Positions 1 through 15,000 of a stretch of 64,000 bases of DNA are shown piece after piece (the first letter of the stretch is position 1; each line of letters opens with the position of its first letter). Position numbers and translations under genes: made by a program. The notes beneath the pieces are model-generated. The model saw nothing but the letters and a program-made list of their open reading frames with translations, was not told the origin of the DNA and made no database searches. Source of the DNA: Caprimulgus europaeus (Eukaryota > Chordata > Aves > Caprimulgiformes > Caprimulgidae); the NCBI GenBank assembly GCA_907165065.1, contig OU015532.1, positions 32,845,339 to 32,909,338 of the forward strand. Direction: 5' to 3'.

Positions 1-87
1 AGCCATGTTCTTAATGACTGGTGGCAACTGATGATGGTCACCAATCATAATCCACCGCTTCAAGCGACTGAATCCATCCTGGGGGTT
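1..87 (-). CDS. AQR: AQR exon 29 (residues 1083-1111), cut by the window edge
   Basis: Encodes [20 protein letters not shown] then [17 protein letters not shown] is SF1 motif III. Acceptor attctag at 88 onward. The exon continues beyond base 1 on the minus strand, so its true end is not visible. Confidence 0.95.
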
Positions 88-3000
88 CTAGAATTAAACA
101 ATTACACAATTATAACTATTACAATAGAATCGAGGCACTTAATTACAACACATTAATAGTCAAATTGGCTGTCATAGTCTAAGCCCTAAACTTCAGCATT
201 TGTTCTTAAGATACACTGAACTGTGGTCATTTTAAGGACAGCTACTAGCTTCTTTCCAAACTACTACCAGAAAAAAAATTATCTATTTAAAATACTACTT
301 TGTAGTCTTATTCCGTATAAAGCAACGGCCAAAGAGAAACACCAGGCTAAATATCGTATTATCTTTTTTTAAAGGCCAAAAGTAACATATTGTCAGAGGA
401 CAAAAGGAAGAACCAATTCTAGAAGTTACAGTAGTACAAACCTGATTACTACACAGTACTGTTACCTCAGATAAGTCTTTTAAATATTATTTTTTGGATT
501 CCGAGATACTTGAATATGAAGTGCCTGAAGCATCTGAAACAATTTTAGTGCCCACATGTCTTAGGAACAAACTCAGCCTGCTTTTCAAGTGTCTCCGTGG
601 TTCACATGCTTCACCTGTTTACCTCTGGAATTCCCTCTTTCACAACTAGGATGTGCCTTTAATTAATCCTCACCCTGGCTCTTGGATTGAATGCTCTTCA
701 GTATTTCCAATGCATCATCATCCTCTGTGTACCTATGTTACACACTGACAGAGCTCACAGAACGTTGCAGCATAGGAACAAGGATGTGTGCCAAAAAAGG
801 AACAGATGGGTGCCTGATGCATCCAGTTACTCAATGCTCATTCAAACATTTGAACAAACACTCTAAGATGCTTTTTTCACTAAATACAATAAGTTCATAA
901 TTATTGAAAACCATGGTAAAAGCCAGGCAGGATTTATTCATTTCACAGCACTGCAAATACAATGTTGTAGCATTAAATTCAAGATTGCCAAAATGCAAAA
1001 GCACAACAGCCTAAATCATTACACGTGTGTTTATGCATGGAGACTTAAATATCTAATTGCGGAAGAAGCCACCTAAACAACAACAGTCCTGGTTTCATCA
1101 TAAAGGTATAGAGGTATAAGTTGTTGTGACAGTTTCACTTACGCCTCTACCTTTCTAACAGTTAGGGGCATCTAGCTAAGCAGCAAGAAACAATCCTGCA
1201 TTTCAGGTTTAACTAATTTGCATGTTGTTCTAGAGACTACAATGAGGATTCATTAAGCCTGCAGGACAGAAAGGAACCAAGTCTATTTCACTGCATTATC
1301 ATAACTGCTGTACTCGAGCTTGACTGTCACTGCTTTACGATTTGTGAGAAGCCTCACCCCACAGAGGTTTACTCTTCAAAAACCCTAAACAAGATGGAGA
1401 AATGTGTGCTCCTGTTCAGAGTTCAGGCAGTACTTGGGGTTTAGAGGGTGAATTAGAATTATCAAAATGTTCAGAACTATCAAAACTCTGCATTCCTTAT
1501 CACATTGAGAAGGTGTTAAAGAACTACATTAATATCCCTAAAACTTTAAAACCTGCAGAGTTAAAACAGCAACTGAGAACTGGACTTGGGCTTTCATAGC
1601 AACATGGTTAACTCAGACATGCACATTCTTTTGTGCACTAAGCCCATACTGAGTTACTTTCCTGCAATTGTATTCTACTCTCCATTGTTAAAGTGCAAAA
1701 TTACGACCTGCCACTATAAATATATCAAAAATTTCATGGAGTTTCCATCACATCTTTTTCAAATGAGATTAATTTTCTTTTAGAATGCAAATCCAAAATC
1801 TTGGATGTGGTTTTCCAGAAGACTTAAAATTACTGCTTTTCAATGAAAATATCTGCTCCAGGCAAAACTTCTGAAAGGAAACTTAATTTTAGAATATGAG
1901 CAAATGCAGACTGTATTTTTCAGAAAGCCACTAGAGTAAGAATCAAATCAACAGTTCAGACTGTCTTCAGTTTTACTGACCTGCCACATAGCAGCTTCTC
2001 ATTTGCAGCTAAGAGTTTGCACGGAGTTCCTGAGGGGGCCCATACTTCACTTCCAGAGAAGAAATTTTATCTTGTGATAACCTGAGATTACAGAGATAAC
2101 AGAGCCCCAGGTGTGCAAGAAGCACATTTTGCATACTTATGAAATCTCTTAGCTGATAAAAGAGGAAAGTGATGCCTCTCAAGCTCAGGTTGCTAAAAGC
2201 AACCACAGATAATCTTCATTAGAGGCACAAAAAGAATTTCAAGACAGTCTGAGTGAATGTGTTGAGTTTAGAATGATCAGAGTAAATATTTTTAGGGAAA
2301 GATACTCAACTTCAAAAGGAGCAGTGTTGGCCCTCTATTACAACAATCCCTTGCATTACAGAGCTATTGCTACCTGGCTGCCTAAAGACTGTGCTCTAAA
2401 TATCCCCTGTGACACATTAGCTTCAGTTTCCTTCTCTCCTTCCCTGGGTTAGCAGTACCTCTCCAGCTGCAAGACTTCCACTCAGCTGTATAACTTCTGC
2501 ATTCCCTTATCTACCAATTGTTGGTTTGCCAAACACAGCACAAGCTGCAGTTGATTCCAGGCTTAACATTTACTAATTAGCTAGACAAAAGGTGCATAAT
2601 TATTGGGCAAAAGTAGAAGTAGAACCAGTAACCATTTCTTTTCTCTATGGATTTGTAACATCAATTAGAGTGTCTCCTCTCTACTTGGCTCCAGTTTTCC
2701 TGAAAGTTGTAGGTTCTTGGCATCTCTCTATCTCTGTTACTTTTGACTGAAACTAACCAAACACCAGGAGCAGACAAGATGACACAGAACAATTGTTTAA
2801 GCCTTATATTCTTGGTAAATTAAATAATTATTTCACAAGAAGTAATAATTTTAACAATTTTTTAAATTAGCATTAACAACTATTAAATAAGAAAGAATAA
2901 AACTAACAAAGCCAGGACCTAGTTTACGTAAGTATCTTTGCTTTTTATTTTCAAAATGAAAGCCTGTTAATACTATTTAGTCAATAAAAGCAACATACTT

Positions 3001-6000
3001 AGAGCCCATTAGCTTACTCCATAATATCTAAAAAACCCAAAAAAACCAATTAATGTAGAAGAATGTGAAAGTTCTTACTGCCCACTCAAATGGCAGATAT
3101 CAGTTCTAGGTTACTTTCTGCACAAGATATTTTCCTTTTAATATTCTATATTGTTCAAGAATACAGACTTTTATTTATCATTTTTTGTAGTATGTTTTAT
3201 AATTCAGGTCTAACCTGCAATAGTAGAGGTATGAAGGTTTCTATCTCCAGAATCTGAGCAGACTCTTCCATTAAGATGTTGTCATACTGAGAAAGAAAAA
3301 GTAGAGATGTCCATCAACCAAGTAATAAAAAGTAATGCTGTTATTCAGCCTACCAAAAAAAAGCATCAGCTACTCATTCAGTTTTTGATGGGATAGTTAC
3401 AGCAGGATTTTACCATATAGGCAAAATAGCAGTATTATTAAAATCAATGTCAGAGTGAAACCCTACTACATCAATGGCAGATCTATCTATACCAATCAGG
3501 AATTACACCTAGAAGGAATCCGTGACTGAACTAGATAACATGCCTCCCATATGACATAACCCATCCACAAGGAAAATGCTTTCTGCAGTGGAGCAAAATA
3601 ATTTGGTATCTTTGCAATGAAGCAGAAAAGGAGCACTTTTGTGATGCTATACAGTGCATTACCTAAGAAAAATAATACTGAAAGAATCATTGGTGGTGTG
3701 CTTTTGTTTTGTTTTTGTCAGATGTAAGTCTGTACTCAATTAATACATATGGTTACAACTGCAGAGTGAAGACAGCATTGCATCATAGTCCTTTTTCCTC
3801 AAATTGGTCATCTTTTAGGTAAACAGAGTTATAAAGGCCATGGTTTTGTTTTTGTTTTTTTTTCCCCAAATCTGCCTTTATTTTATTACTTAATCATATT
3901 ACTACAGTTCATCATCTAATATAGCAAAACTAACTTTTTTTTATAGACATACACTAAAGCATTTTTATACATACGACAACTTAAAAGTGACTTAATCTTT
4001 TACTTAGAGAAATTAAATTTTTCTTCAGTAAAATTGCAATTCAAAACATAGTAGTAAAAAATACAACTCAGAATAATCTAGTTGCTCAGATTCAGGATAG
4101 ATCTAAAAGTTTAAAAAAGGGAGGGGAAAAAAAGAACCAAACCCAAAAAACTATTAATATAGTAACGGTAGTATAATCATACTTTGAAACATAATTCAAC
4201 CAGGTCATGTCGTTTCAGAGCAGCATGAGTACAAGTCATGGCAATGATCTTTGCTTCTTTCACCAACAGGTATTTGGATCTATCCAGGCCACTGCGGAGA
4301 AGTTCAAATGCTCTGAATTCCTATAGAGGAGAAAAGAAAATCTCGGAAGTCAGGATAGAAAAAAGTTATTGCTTATAAAATGTATTAAACTATTTGGCTA
4401 CACTCTTCACATAATTAGGCAAGTGAGTCATGAAGGTATCTACTGTTAACATTCCCATCCAAATAACTTCTTATGCTAAACCTGGAAACAAAGTATTTAA
4501 AAAAATAATCTTTTAAAAACACATCCAAGAACTCTGCAACACGTGTGCATATATAAATTTGCAGGCAATTATTCAATTGATTCTGATGAACCTTCTCAGA
4601 ATGCCCTAAAGTTTTGTTTTACTGTATCTCCCTGTTTCCTACTCTCCTGCATCATAATATCACATCAAATTCAGTATTAAAAAGACTAATGCAATTAATA
4701 TGACTAAATGATACCCAGATCACCTTTACCCTAGTTTTAAAAGCCTTTCCAACAATTCTGGGAAAAATAGAAGATAGGCTATTTAAGTTACTTCTAGATT
4801 ATCTGATTCAAGGCAATTCACTGTAAATGCAAAGACCTTGTGAGGATCAGAGGAGCAGCAATAGGTGCATCAACCCTAGTAATCTAACCAGTGAAAAACG
4901 GAACATGCAGAATGGCTGCTTCCTAAGACCGAAGTAAAACAGCTCAGACCCTTGTCCCTGTTGTGAAACTCGTTTATATTCCTCAAAGGCAGGAATTCTC
5001 ACCTGAACGCCTTGCAAGCTAATGAAGCTGCCTAGAGGTATATACCCCTTCGATGATGTAGGGCAAAGGAGAATTTTGGAACTGTGTAAAGTTTTTTTTA
5101 CAGTATTAGCCAGATCCACTTACCTTTAACAGTTACATGTCTTACCTCAAGTTGAGTGAATATTTTTTTAATATGTCTAAAACATCCTTCAGCAATTTCC
5201 ATATCTTCTTCATAGGATTTGCCTTTGAAAATCGGTTGAGGAGCATTTGCAAAATACTGGTGAAAAGGAAATAAACTGGAGACATCCGTAACATCTGGCA
5301 ATTTTCCACCTTTAACTTTCACTTTGCTGATATACTCCTCCCAACGAGACATTACCTATGGCAAACAAAGTGTCATACTGACATGTTTTATATCATAAAG
5401 TCATTGGTAAGGTGTAGTCTTGCATCCACAGTATTAAAAAAAAAAAATGTTATCACAAAAGCAAGGTAAGTCTAAATTAGCATTTGACTTTGTATCAGGA
5501 TGCCATTTTTGAAGCTGTGGTGGCTTGACCTTGGCTGGCTGCCAGACTCACACACAGCATTTCTCACTGCCCCTCCACAACAGGACAGAAGGAGAAAATA
5601 TAATGGAAAAGCTTACGGATTGAGATAAAGACTGGGAGATCACTCAGCAAGGACTATCACAGGCAAAACAGACTTGATGAAAATTAATTTACTGATGACT
5701 AAAAACAAAGCAGGAAGGTGAGAAACAAAGACAAAATCAAAATCACCTTTCTTTTCCACCCCCTCCTTATTCCCAGGTTCAACTTCACTCCTTCACTCCC
5801 AACTCTTCTACCTCCTCCCCACTCTGAGCAGTGCATGAGGAATGGTACTTGTCATTCAAGTTCATAACACCATGTCTGCCATCCCTTCCTCCTCCTCCTC
5901 CTGCCCTGGTCCAGTACTGGCTTTCCACAGTCTCCAGCTTCCTTCAGGGCATATCCACCCGCTCCATCATGAGGTCCTCTATGGACTGCAGTGTGGACAC

Positions 6001-9000
6001 CTGCACTGACATGGCCCTCCACAGGCTGCAGGGGAACAACCTGCTTCATCGTAGTCCTCTGCCCCAGCTACGGGGGAATCTCTGCTCTGCTGCCTGGAGC
6101 ACCTCCTGCCCCTCCCTTTTCCTTCTGACCTTGGTGTGTGAGGTTGTTTCCCACACTCCCCTCTCTGCCCTGAGCTGTTCCACAGTGGTTTTTTGACCTT
6201 TTCTCAAAGATTTTTTCACAGAGGCACTACCAGTGTTGCTGATGGGCTCAGCTTTGGCCAGTGGTGGGTCCATTGAGCTGGCTGTGTCCAGCACAGGGCA
6301 GCTCCTGGCCTCATCTCACATAGTTTGCCCCTGCTACCAAAAAACTTGCCACACCAACCTAAGACAGAAGTAAATCTCTTGATTATCTTCACTTAAAGTA
6401 CTTTGGTTTAAATACCAACTTGGATTCCTTTGGGAGGAAACTGAACCAGAAGATGAGCTCTAGCAGTGCTCCGAGTACTCTCCAACATCTAACAACCATT
6501 TAATGTTTAGGCCCACATTACAGCTAGCCCAGAGTAACTTCCATAAAAACATATAAAAACCGTATGCATTTGATCCTAAGAACTACTCTACAAGTCTGCC
6601 TAAGCCACACCAACTGCTAACATAGACCATATAACCATATAAAAATACATGGAAGACAAATGAGGGATATACAATATACAGAAATTCACAATTTTGTATA
6701 CTATGCATCCAATTCCACACCATAAAAGCTTTCTAGCAGGATCATCAAGTAGCTGCTCTAATGCTTGTCCACAGATTTTTCCTATCTGAAGGTGAAACTT
6801 CAAGTTGGAATCTTTGCCAGCAGTCAGGAAAGGCAGCACTGCTAGCCTTTCAACTGGCAAGTCATCAGGCAGGATTTAAAACAATAGCAATACAAGTAAG
6901 TAATGTTGCAATTATGGCTTTAGCTGTTATTGTGTTTTGAGCCACCAAAGAAAATGCATTTTATTTTAGACTTAATTCTGAAAAATTCACTTCAATTTTT
7001 ACTAAATGTTTCGCAACATTGTATGACTGAGGTCATACAATCTCAGTAAAAGTATTTCAGTCCTTACTTGGTATAAGAAAAAGTGGCCAGCTGTTTCACA
7101 AGTGTAAGAAACATCTCCTGGGACTCCAAGACTCTCTTGCAATCGCGCAACTTCTCGTAGAAGTTCAAGTCTTCGAGCCAGCACATAATTAACTCTTCCA
7201 TACCTACAAAAGGGATTAAATATACCATGTTTTATTTAATTGTACTTAATTCAAAACTAGCTTATCTAAGTATCACAATGAGAGATCATCAAGAAAACAA
7301 CACCCCTGACAAAAAAAAAGAAAAAAACCCACAGCTATTAACAGGTTCCAAAAAGCAAGAATTTGCTACATGCCGACCATTTCTAGCATCTGAGCACTAA
7401 TAACTTACAAAGCCACCCAAGAGCCATTACTGTAGAAAAAACTCCTTTTATCCTATCACTTCAACAAAAGATTTCTAAGTGTTAGTAAAATGTTCTCATA
7501 ATGTACCTGCAAAGCAGAAAAGCCTTACTTCCAGTACACTGTTCAGGAACTATGGTACACTACGTGTTACAGAAACACAAGCAAGTTATACAAGTCTGCA
7601 GACCATCATAAAGGGAACCTCTATGTGAAGTTTCAGTATGATAATGCTGACTTGCTTTGGCAATACACAAAAGGTCTTGCAATAATGTGTAGCCCACCAT
7701 AACAGACAGGTCTGCATCCACCCATAGGAGGCCCTGTACTCACAGCTGCCTGTTGAATAACTTTTATGACTGATTAGTTTGTAACCTACTCCTTTCATTC
7801 TTTCTCCTCTTACCCAATTAAAGCCCAATTTTTTTTCCTTTATAAATCGATTTCCTTAATCCATGCACTCCCCTCCTCCCAGAAGCAGTACAAGAACAAA
7901 AAACAATGTATCATATTTTCTAAAAAAGAAAAAATTAAAAAGCTGTATAAATGGGTGAGATTGAAGAACTGAGAGGAACAGAATACTTTCTTTCAAAGTT
8001 AAAAACTCAAATGTGAATAAAGGTTAAATTTCACATTCTTATTAAAGTTATGATTCATAAAATATGCTTTCTGCACAGAAAAAAACCTAACAAAACAACA
8101 AACCCTGGTAATCACAATGGGTTCTATTGTCTTATTCAGAAGGGTGAGAGTAGTAAATTCAAATCTCCAGCTTTAACTAAGACAAAACTGAATATGATAT
8201 TGTTCACAGCTGGAAAAAACAAGTTCCTTGGGAACTATAACAGTTAAGATCTTTGGAATACTGTTTTTTCTTCTTCAGTAAAACTAATCCGTTATAATTA
8301 TAAGTTAATTCAACCAGTTGGGCTTTTTTCCCCCCTAAATCTTTCAATGTCCTCTTATTTCTCAGATGTCAAGTCATATGCCCTCTTCTATTATTTGTTC
8401 ATTGCTACAAAAATATCCTTTAGCTGTGATTCCCTTTGTGTTTAAGTGACAGTACCAGTTTAATCGGCTCTGCTCCACCTTATGTTCCTACATGACCTGT
8501 CTCGCTTTACTGTGCCTGCAGAGGGAGCAAAGAAGGAACACCCAGCTGCCAAGCAGTAGAAATTCCTTAAGCAGTATTGTGTCCTCTAAAGCAACCTGAC
8601 AGAAAAACCAGGAACTCTGAAGCAACTTAAAAAAACAAACAAAAGGCATACAGGAAATAAACTTCTCATCTACAGTAGTGCAGCTGACCTTCAAATATAT
8701 TCCTCTACCCTTATGCCTCCCTCCCAAACTGCCAGAACCGATAGGACTTTGTAGTAACGTCCTGTAGGTCTGGAGTTACCCTGAAAAAGAATGAAAACAG
8801 ACAACGTGGAGTGTCTCAAAGAAAACTCCTTTTAATGATGAGCACTACTGTTCCAAGAAATATACTAAACCATGGATATTACTAAATAAATATCTGCCAT
8901 GGCAACATTTCACTAAGATTTTGACTATCAAATTTCTGGAATAATGTGACATTTGAAAATGGCAAAGCATTCAATTTTTAAAAACATCACAAGGTATTTA

Positions 9001-12000
9001 TTTCGCTAAATGAAACTCAACTATGCATATGTGGGTAACTTCTAGCGACTATATATAATTTTTACTACAGCTTTTGAAGTCAAAGTATTGCTATAATAAT
9101 CCAGTACTGGACACTTCAGTTATTTCCAGCACACGACCCTTATACCCCTGCTTATATTGTAATGTGTATAATCCTACTGACGTCAATTGGACTAACATCT
9201 AATGAGCACACAAATATTTACAAGAACAGGTTCCTAAGTCTTTGTGCTGATATAGACTCAACAGCTTTCCTTATGTATGCATTCTTCAAAACGTGAACTA
9301 ATGAAATAAGCAACTTTGTAATCAAGCAATATTCTGAAGAACTAAAAGCAGAAAACTTAATTCCATGTTTCTATTTATGTACACAATGTTCACCATGCCA
9401 GCAGAAGTGATACCAAATTTGCACAAAGAATTTGTAACTGTAAAAACCTACCTTTATTATTCACCTTTCTCTCACAAAACAGATCAATTCTATAAAATGT
9501 ATATGCGCATAGAATACAATGAACTACTATTATTCAAGCAGTTGAGTCTGCGAACAAGCAACTGCCCAATTCTGCCTTTGGATTCTCAAGAGAACCCAAT
9601 GTTTTTACTGAAGAAGAACCAAAATTACTTAACCCTTTATTGAAAGCAAGTGCACTCTGCATTACTGGGATTCCAGAATATGAGAAAGGTTCAACTTGTA
9701 AATGAGCAAGGAGCTGTACTTGACAAGGAAGTTAGAATGGATTCAACACATACATCTTGCTATGATGGTTATGCAAGCACATTCATCATTAGCACCTCCT
9801 TTCTCACCTGCTGAAATCTTTTTCTGTCTCCAATTCCTCCTCTCCATGACCCAGACGCAGGAGGTGGCGCTCATCAATGTCTAGAGCCATGATTTTTTCA
9901 AACAGCTGGTTCAAGGCCTAAAGATTGACAAGAACAGGAGAAAAGTTAGCTTTTGCATGTTCAGAGGCTCTTACAGGGGAAAACCGAAGAATAACTGGTA
10001 AACCAGCTAGGATATTATGCCTGTTTTGGTATAAATGGAAGCCAAAGCAAACATGAATACTGAAACTACAGCTCTTAATCTTGACAACAGGGAAATTAGC
10101 CTACTAAAGCTCTTGTATTTGCATACTTTATACAATAATTAAATTTTATTTTAAAATTTTGAAACAATTTTTAAATTTGATTCAATCACCTAGTTAATTT
10201 AGTTGGTAAAGCTATAAGTTTATAGAACTGTCTGAAGAAGCACACTTAGCAAAAATTCATTTTGTTAGATTACTTTAAACCACTGAACTGTCTGGTAAGA
10301 AGAGTCTCCTACTTGCCTCAAATTTCCTTCCTTTCTCCCCAATGGACATGGTCTCAACCCTTTCTCTCAACTTCACTACCTGTTACTCTCCTGCAACCCA
10401 CTGCAAACTTGACAGTATTATTTCAGGTTGTAACTCCTCACCAAGATAAAGCCACATACACCATGCTTGGATCAACAGCATAAATGCTTGATCTTGCTTT
10501 GATGGACAAAGACACAACGTTTTCGAAGTGGTATAGCGAAATAGCTCATAACTGAGATGCAATAGGCTAATTAGGGAGATCAGGAAATTGATGACGCTGT
10601 TTTCCAAACAAATCCTTCCAAACCACATGCAGATTTAGAGTAAGAATCTTTAAGACTTATAATTGTTATTATTATTTTATATATACTTGTGAATTAACAG
10701 CTAGATTCCATTTTTAATGAATGGGAAGCAAGCATTCGGATGAAGAGGCCATGGTACCCTTCATGTCTTCCCTTAGAAGCATGAAGCACAGAGCAACCAG
10801 TGTTTGAGGAAATTAGCTAGCAAAAATCTGGCATGCATGCAGAACGAACGTGCAACTGTAAGAACTGCACAGACACTTTTTCAAAATACTTCCTAATTTC
10901 TACTCCCAACCAGTTAAATATATTGAAAACTTCTGATAAACATCTCAGAACTACAAACCTGAAATTCAAAAATTTAATTTCACATTACAAAACTGGCAAA
11001 ACTGCACACAAGCCAACTTAAATTTTCATCGCTAATAGACAACTGCAATCCCAAACTTACTGATCTCAGTATCTGCTGTTCTTGATGACTGACACTTTAC
11101 CTGATTAGAGTGGGTAACTATAAGAGTTCGCTGTTCTGGGAAATTATGATAAAGATTGGATATTATCTGGACTGCTACATCAGTTTTTCCAGTACCAGGT
11201 GGACCCACGACCTAAAAACAAACAAAAGCAAAATAAAGCCAAATAAAAATCAACACATAATTTATCAGAATATTGCACAATACAGAAATATAGCCAGTTG
11301 GCAATAAAGCAGAACAATCTCACAAGACACTAACATCATACATTATCAATAACAAAAAAAAAATCTTCTGTTTCATGTACAATTGCTTGCTGGCTTCTGT
11401 GAACTTCAAGAACATGCACAGACACCATGAAAGACTCAGGCCAAGGCTGAGGCAGATTCCTCCCTAAGAGGAATATGGTAATCCAACATATGAAATACTG
11501 CTCTGTTTTGCAGCCTTTGAAAACAGACATCAGAAGAAAGGCTATTGAGCTTCAGGACAGGCCAAACACAGGGGAAACAGTGAAAACAGCATTAACACAC
11601 ATAATTGAAAAGGAGTAAGGTTGAGGCAGAAAGAAAGGATCTGATCTTTTTATTTACTCAAAAATTGACAATTGATGATATAGAACTAATATGGACAGTT
11701 AATGTTTTTATAGGCTCAATTATAACAGCGCCACTCAAAAATTGACATCTGAGACATTTTAAAGGTATTCAAGTATTATAAAGTATCTCCAAGTAATTTG
11801 TTCAGCATTAAGAAGCACAGAATAGTAGGTTTCATATGTATCTACACATAAAATTGCAAATTGCTATGAAATCACACTTGCTTTATTTACAGAATCTCAC
11901 TGATAACTGGATTCAAAAGCAAGTACGGCAGAAATACATTATATAATGACAGAAAATAAAGCATAGGTTCTATCTGCTCAGTCTGCCTTCTCTCCCTGCA

Positions 12001-15000
12001 AAACAGTGAGTGAAAAGCTGACTTTGTGATTGTTTTTCCTTTTGACCTGATAGACTCTCATTAGCTAACCTCTTAAAAATCAACAAATGCCGTTTTAGTA
12101 GAAAATTTCTAATTATGTAATGACTATCTTCTGAACATGTTTAGGAAATCTGATGGAGTATCAGGCACAGGAAGTTACTTTTCTTCAATAAAGCCCTCCA
12201 GAAGTGAGGTAGATGGGCGTTTATAATGCATTATTCGATTGCATTTGAAGGTCATTAATAGTTCAACAAATATCAAATTATACTAACAAACTGTATGCAA
12301 TGCTATTTAAAAAAAAAAGACAAAATCAAAAACTAGGTGACTTAGAGATCTCCTCTCTAGTATTTTATGTGTTAATTATATACTACAAAATGGTAATAAA
12401 GATTTTAATTTCCCAACTTTCTTTCCTATTGATAATACTACTGATAGAAAACAATACTCCTATACACTGCTATGGGTATTCTTAGACAAAAGATTTTAAT
12501 TTATTTAGTCTGTGTACATATATATAATTTAAATTTAAAAATATGTAATACCTAGCAGTTAAAATCATTCCAAAGAAACCCTTACAACACTGTTTAATAA
12601 TCAAATTTAAAGTATCTACCACTGTGCCATTTTCACAGCATTCCAAAAATAAAAAGATTAAAAAAAAAAAAAAGAAAAAAAAAAAAAAAGAGAGCTTTAA
12701 TTTCTAAATAGACCTTTAAACTGATATTCTACCAGCAACCAGAAAGTTCTGCTGTGTTCTACTAGAAAACATACTGTACTCAAAACCACTGTAAAGAGCT
12801 CAGGTAACTTTTATGCACTTTTATGACACTACTAATTTAAAAACTTCGGCACATCTAGTCAGGCAGGGATGAGAGACATACAATTCCACTGACGTTCTTT
12901 TTTTCCTTTGCCACGCAGTTTTTGTGTGCTAGGAACAGAGTATAGGGAGTAGTAAAACATAAGGAGGAAAGGGAGGAGGAAGAGTATGAATACCAATACA
13001 AAAATCTAAAAATTAGCATTATTGCCTGTATAGACCAAGAAGAAATTAAGAGAATCAAAGAGAAGTTATTCAAATATTCCACCGAGACACTACCAGAACA
13101 GACTGTACTTTACTGGAAAACAGGTTCTTGTAGTCAAAGTTTAATCGAGAGTGGCAACCTTACAGACCTTTGCAGAAATTCACTGATCAAAAATTATTTT
13201 CATAACAAATCTACAGTTTTGGTTTGGGTTGTATTTTCTTAGTTCTAGAAGTCAGCAGGATACAAAGGATTGCACATTACATTTCACAAGATAGCAGAAA
13301 AAAACTCCTTAAACACAATTCAGTGACTTTAATTTCCTTTAAAGGAGTTAGATCAAACTAAAAATGATGCAAATAATTTAAAACAGTCAAAAACTATGGA
13401 CATGGCAAAAGCTTCACAGTCTAAAAACTAGCAATCCAACCACTGAAAAAGTAAATTCAGTTGTTGTGGAACGTCTTCAGCCACAGAAATATAGGAAACA
13501 GTTATACAGAGATCAAATGTATTTTTGTATGATCTTGTAAAGATGGGAAGATGTTGAACCTCTGCATGTTAATTTTCCATATTTTTAAATTATTAATAGA
13601 AGTCACCTCAGGAAGGCCACAGAAACGAGCATTACTGGTATTTCACTGAATATACCTAAAGCCAGAATCAAGTAAGTACAAAATCCTTAAAAATATTCTT
13701 ACCATAGTCAGCCCAGGCTGCATTCCTGCACGTATAGCTTCAATCTGAGTATGGGTAAATTGAATAGTATTGCTGGAACAAAGCAAAACAAGATCAGAGA
13801 ATGGACAGATTTTGCCAAGTTTTGATAAAAGCAATTGTTTTAACAAGTCTGAGTTAAATTACTTGGCTACATGTTTCTCCAGAATCACATGCTTGCAAAC
13901 TTTTATATAAATGAAACCATCATTGCAACTATCTTCTCTACACACATGACAATCTTGCAATTTCTAAGCAAGACAGTAGATCACACTGTCCACATGACAA
14001 CAAAATCATTCCATCTAAAAGACTGTCCGTCTTCAGTTATTATTTGCTGAGAATGCTGTAAAATTATTTAGGCGTGATTCTCCTAATATTTGAAGGCCTC
14101 ATACAACACTAAAAGACAGTATTTCTCATTGTTCTTCAAGAGAATTTTAACAGGGAGAGGATAACAGAATAGTTTGATTTAAATGTAAAACGGAAGAGTC
14201 TCATATTCAAATCTTCTTTTGTAATGAAATCAAAATGATGTTTCCTTTATAATCAGCAATATTACTTTTAAGTATTTCTGAAAATGAACTGCTATGCCTG
14301 GGTTACCATTTGTAAGTAAGTTCTCATCCATTTTTTACCGTTTTGGTTGATTATATGGATACGGTCCCCTGTTTGGAATGACATGAGGCTCTACAATCAG
14401 TGTTTTAGCTTCTTCAGGTTTTTCTTCATTCCCATCTTCTTCTTTTCTTTTCTTTCCTTTACCTCCCTTTATTGGGAAAGTTATCCTGTAACACATAATT
14501 TAAGACTACATTTCAACATGTTCATTATGATACTAGACTGTCTTAGAAGTTTATAGAGAAAGATTTTTTTTTTTGTCACCATTAAGAAACTTTCACACAA
14601 CAGGCAAACGAGTTGCAGATGTCAAAGTATTAATGAGGATAAGGAAAAGGAATGACAACTAAATTGATGAAGATGATTTTAAGGAAGCGTATTTGACAAA
14701 AAGTACATCAAAAGTGCTCTTTACATAGCTTGAAAAGCCAGGAGCAAAGTTGAGAGCCAGCTAGAAAAACACTGAGGGGAAGGAGCTCATAAATGAAATG
14801 TGAAGGGATAGGAGTAAAGCTATAACAGAAAGCCACTGGCACTGTCTATTCAGCAGTTGTAACTTGATTTTGTTCTAGAACCGATGCACACTTTTTCCCT
14901 CCCACAAGAGATGTCAGTGTTCTAAACTGCTCCAACATGCACAGACTTTTATCCTCCAATTTCAATATTTTATAGTCCTCTGCATCACGTACTAGCAGGC

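Noticed and set aside
5831-6294. Open frames of 82-121 codons in the 5.8-6.3 kb region
   Set aside because: They are within the solo LTR in AQR intron 25 and show no independent protein similarity.
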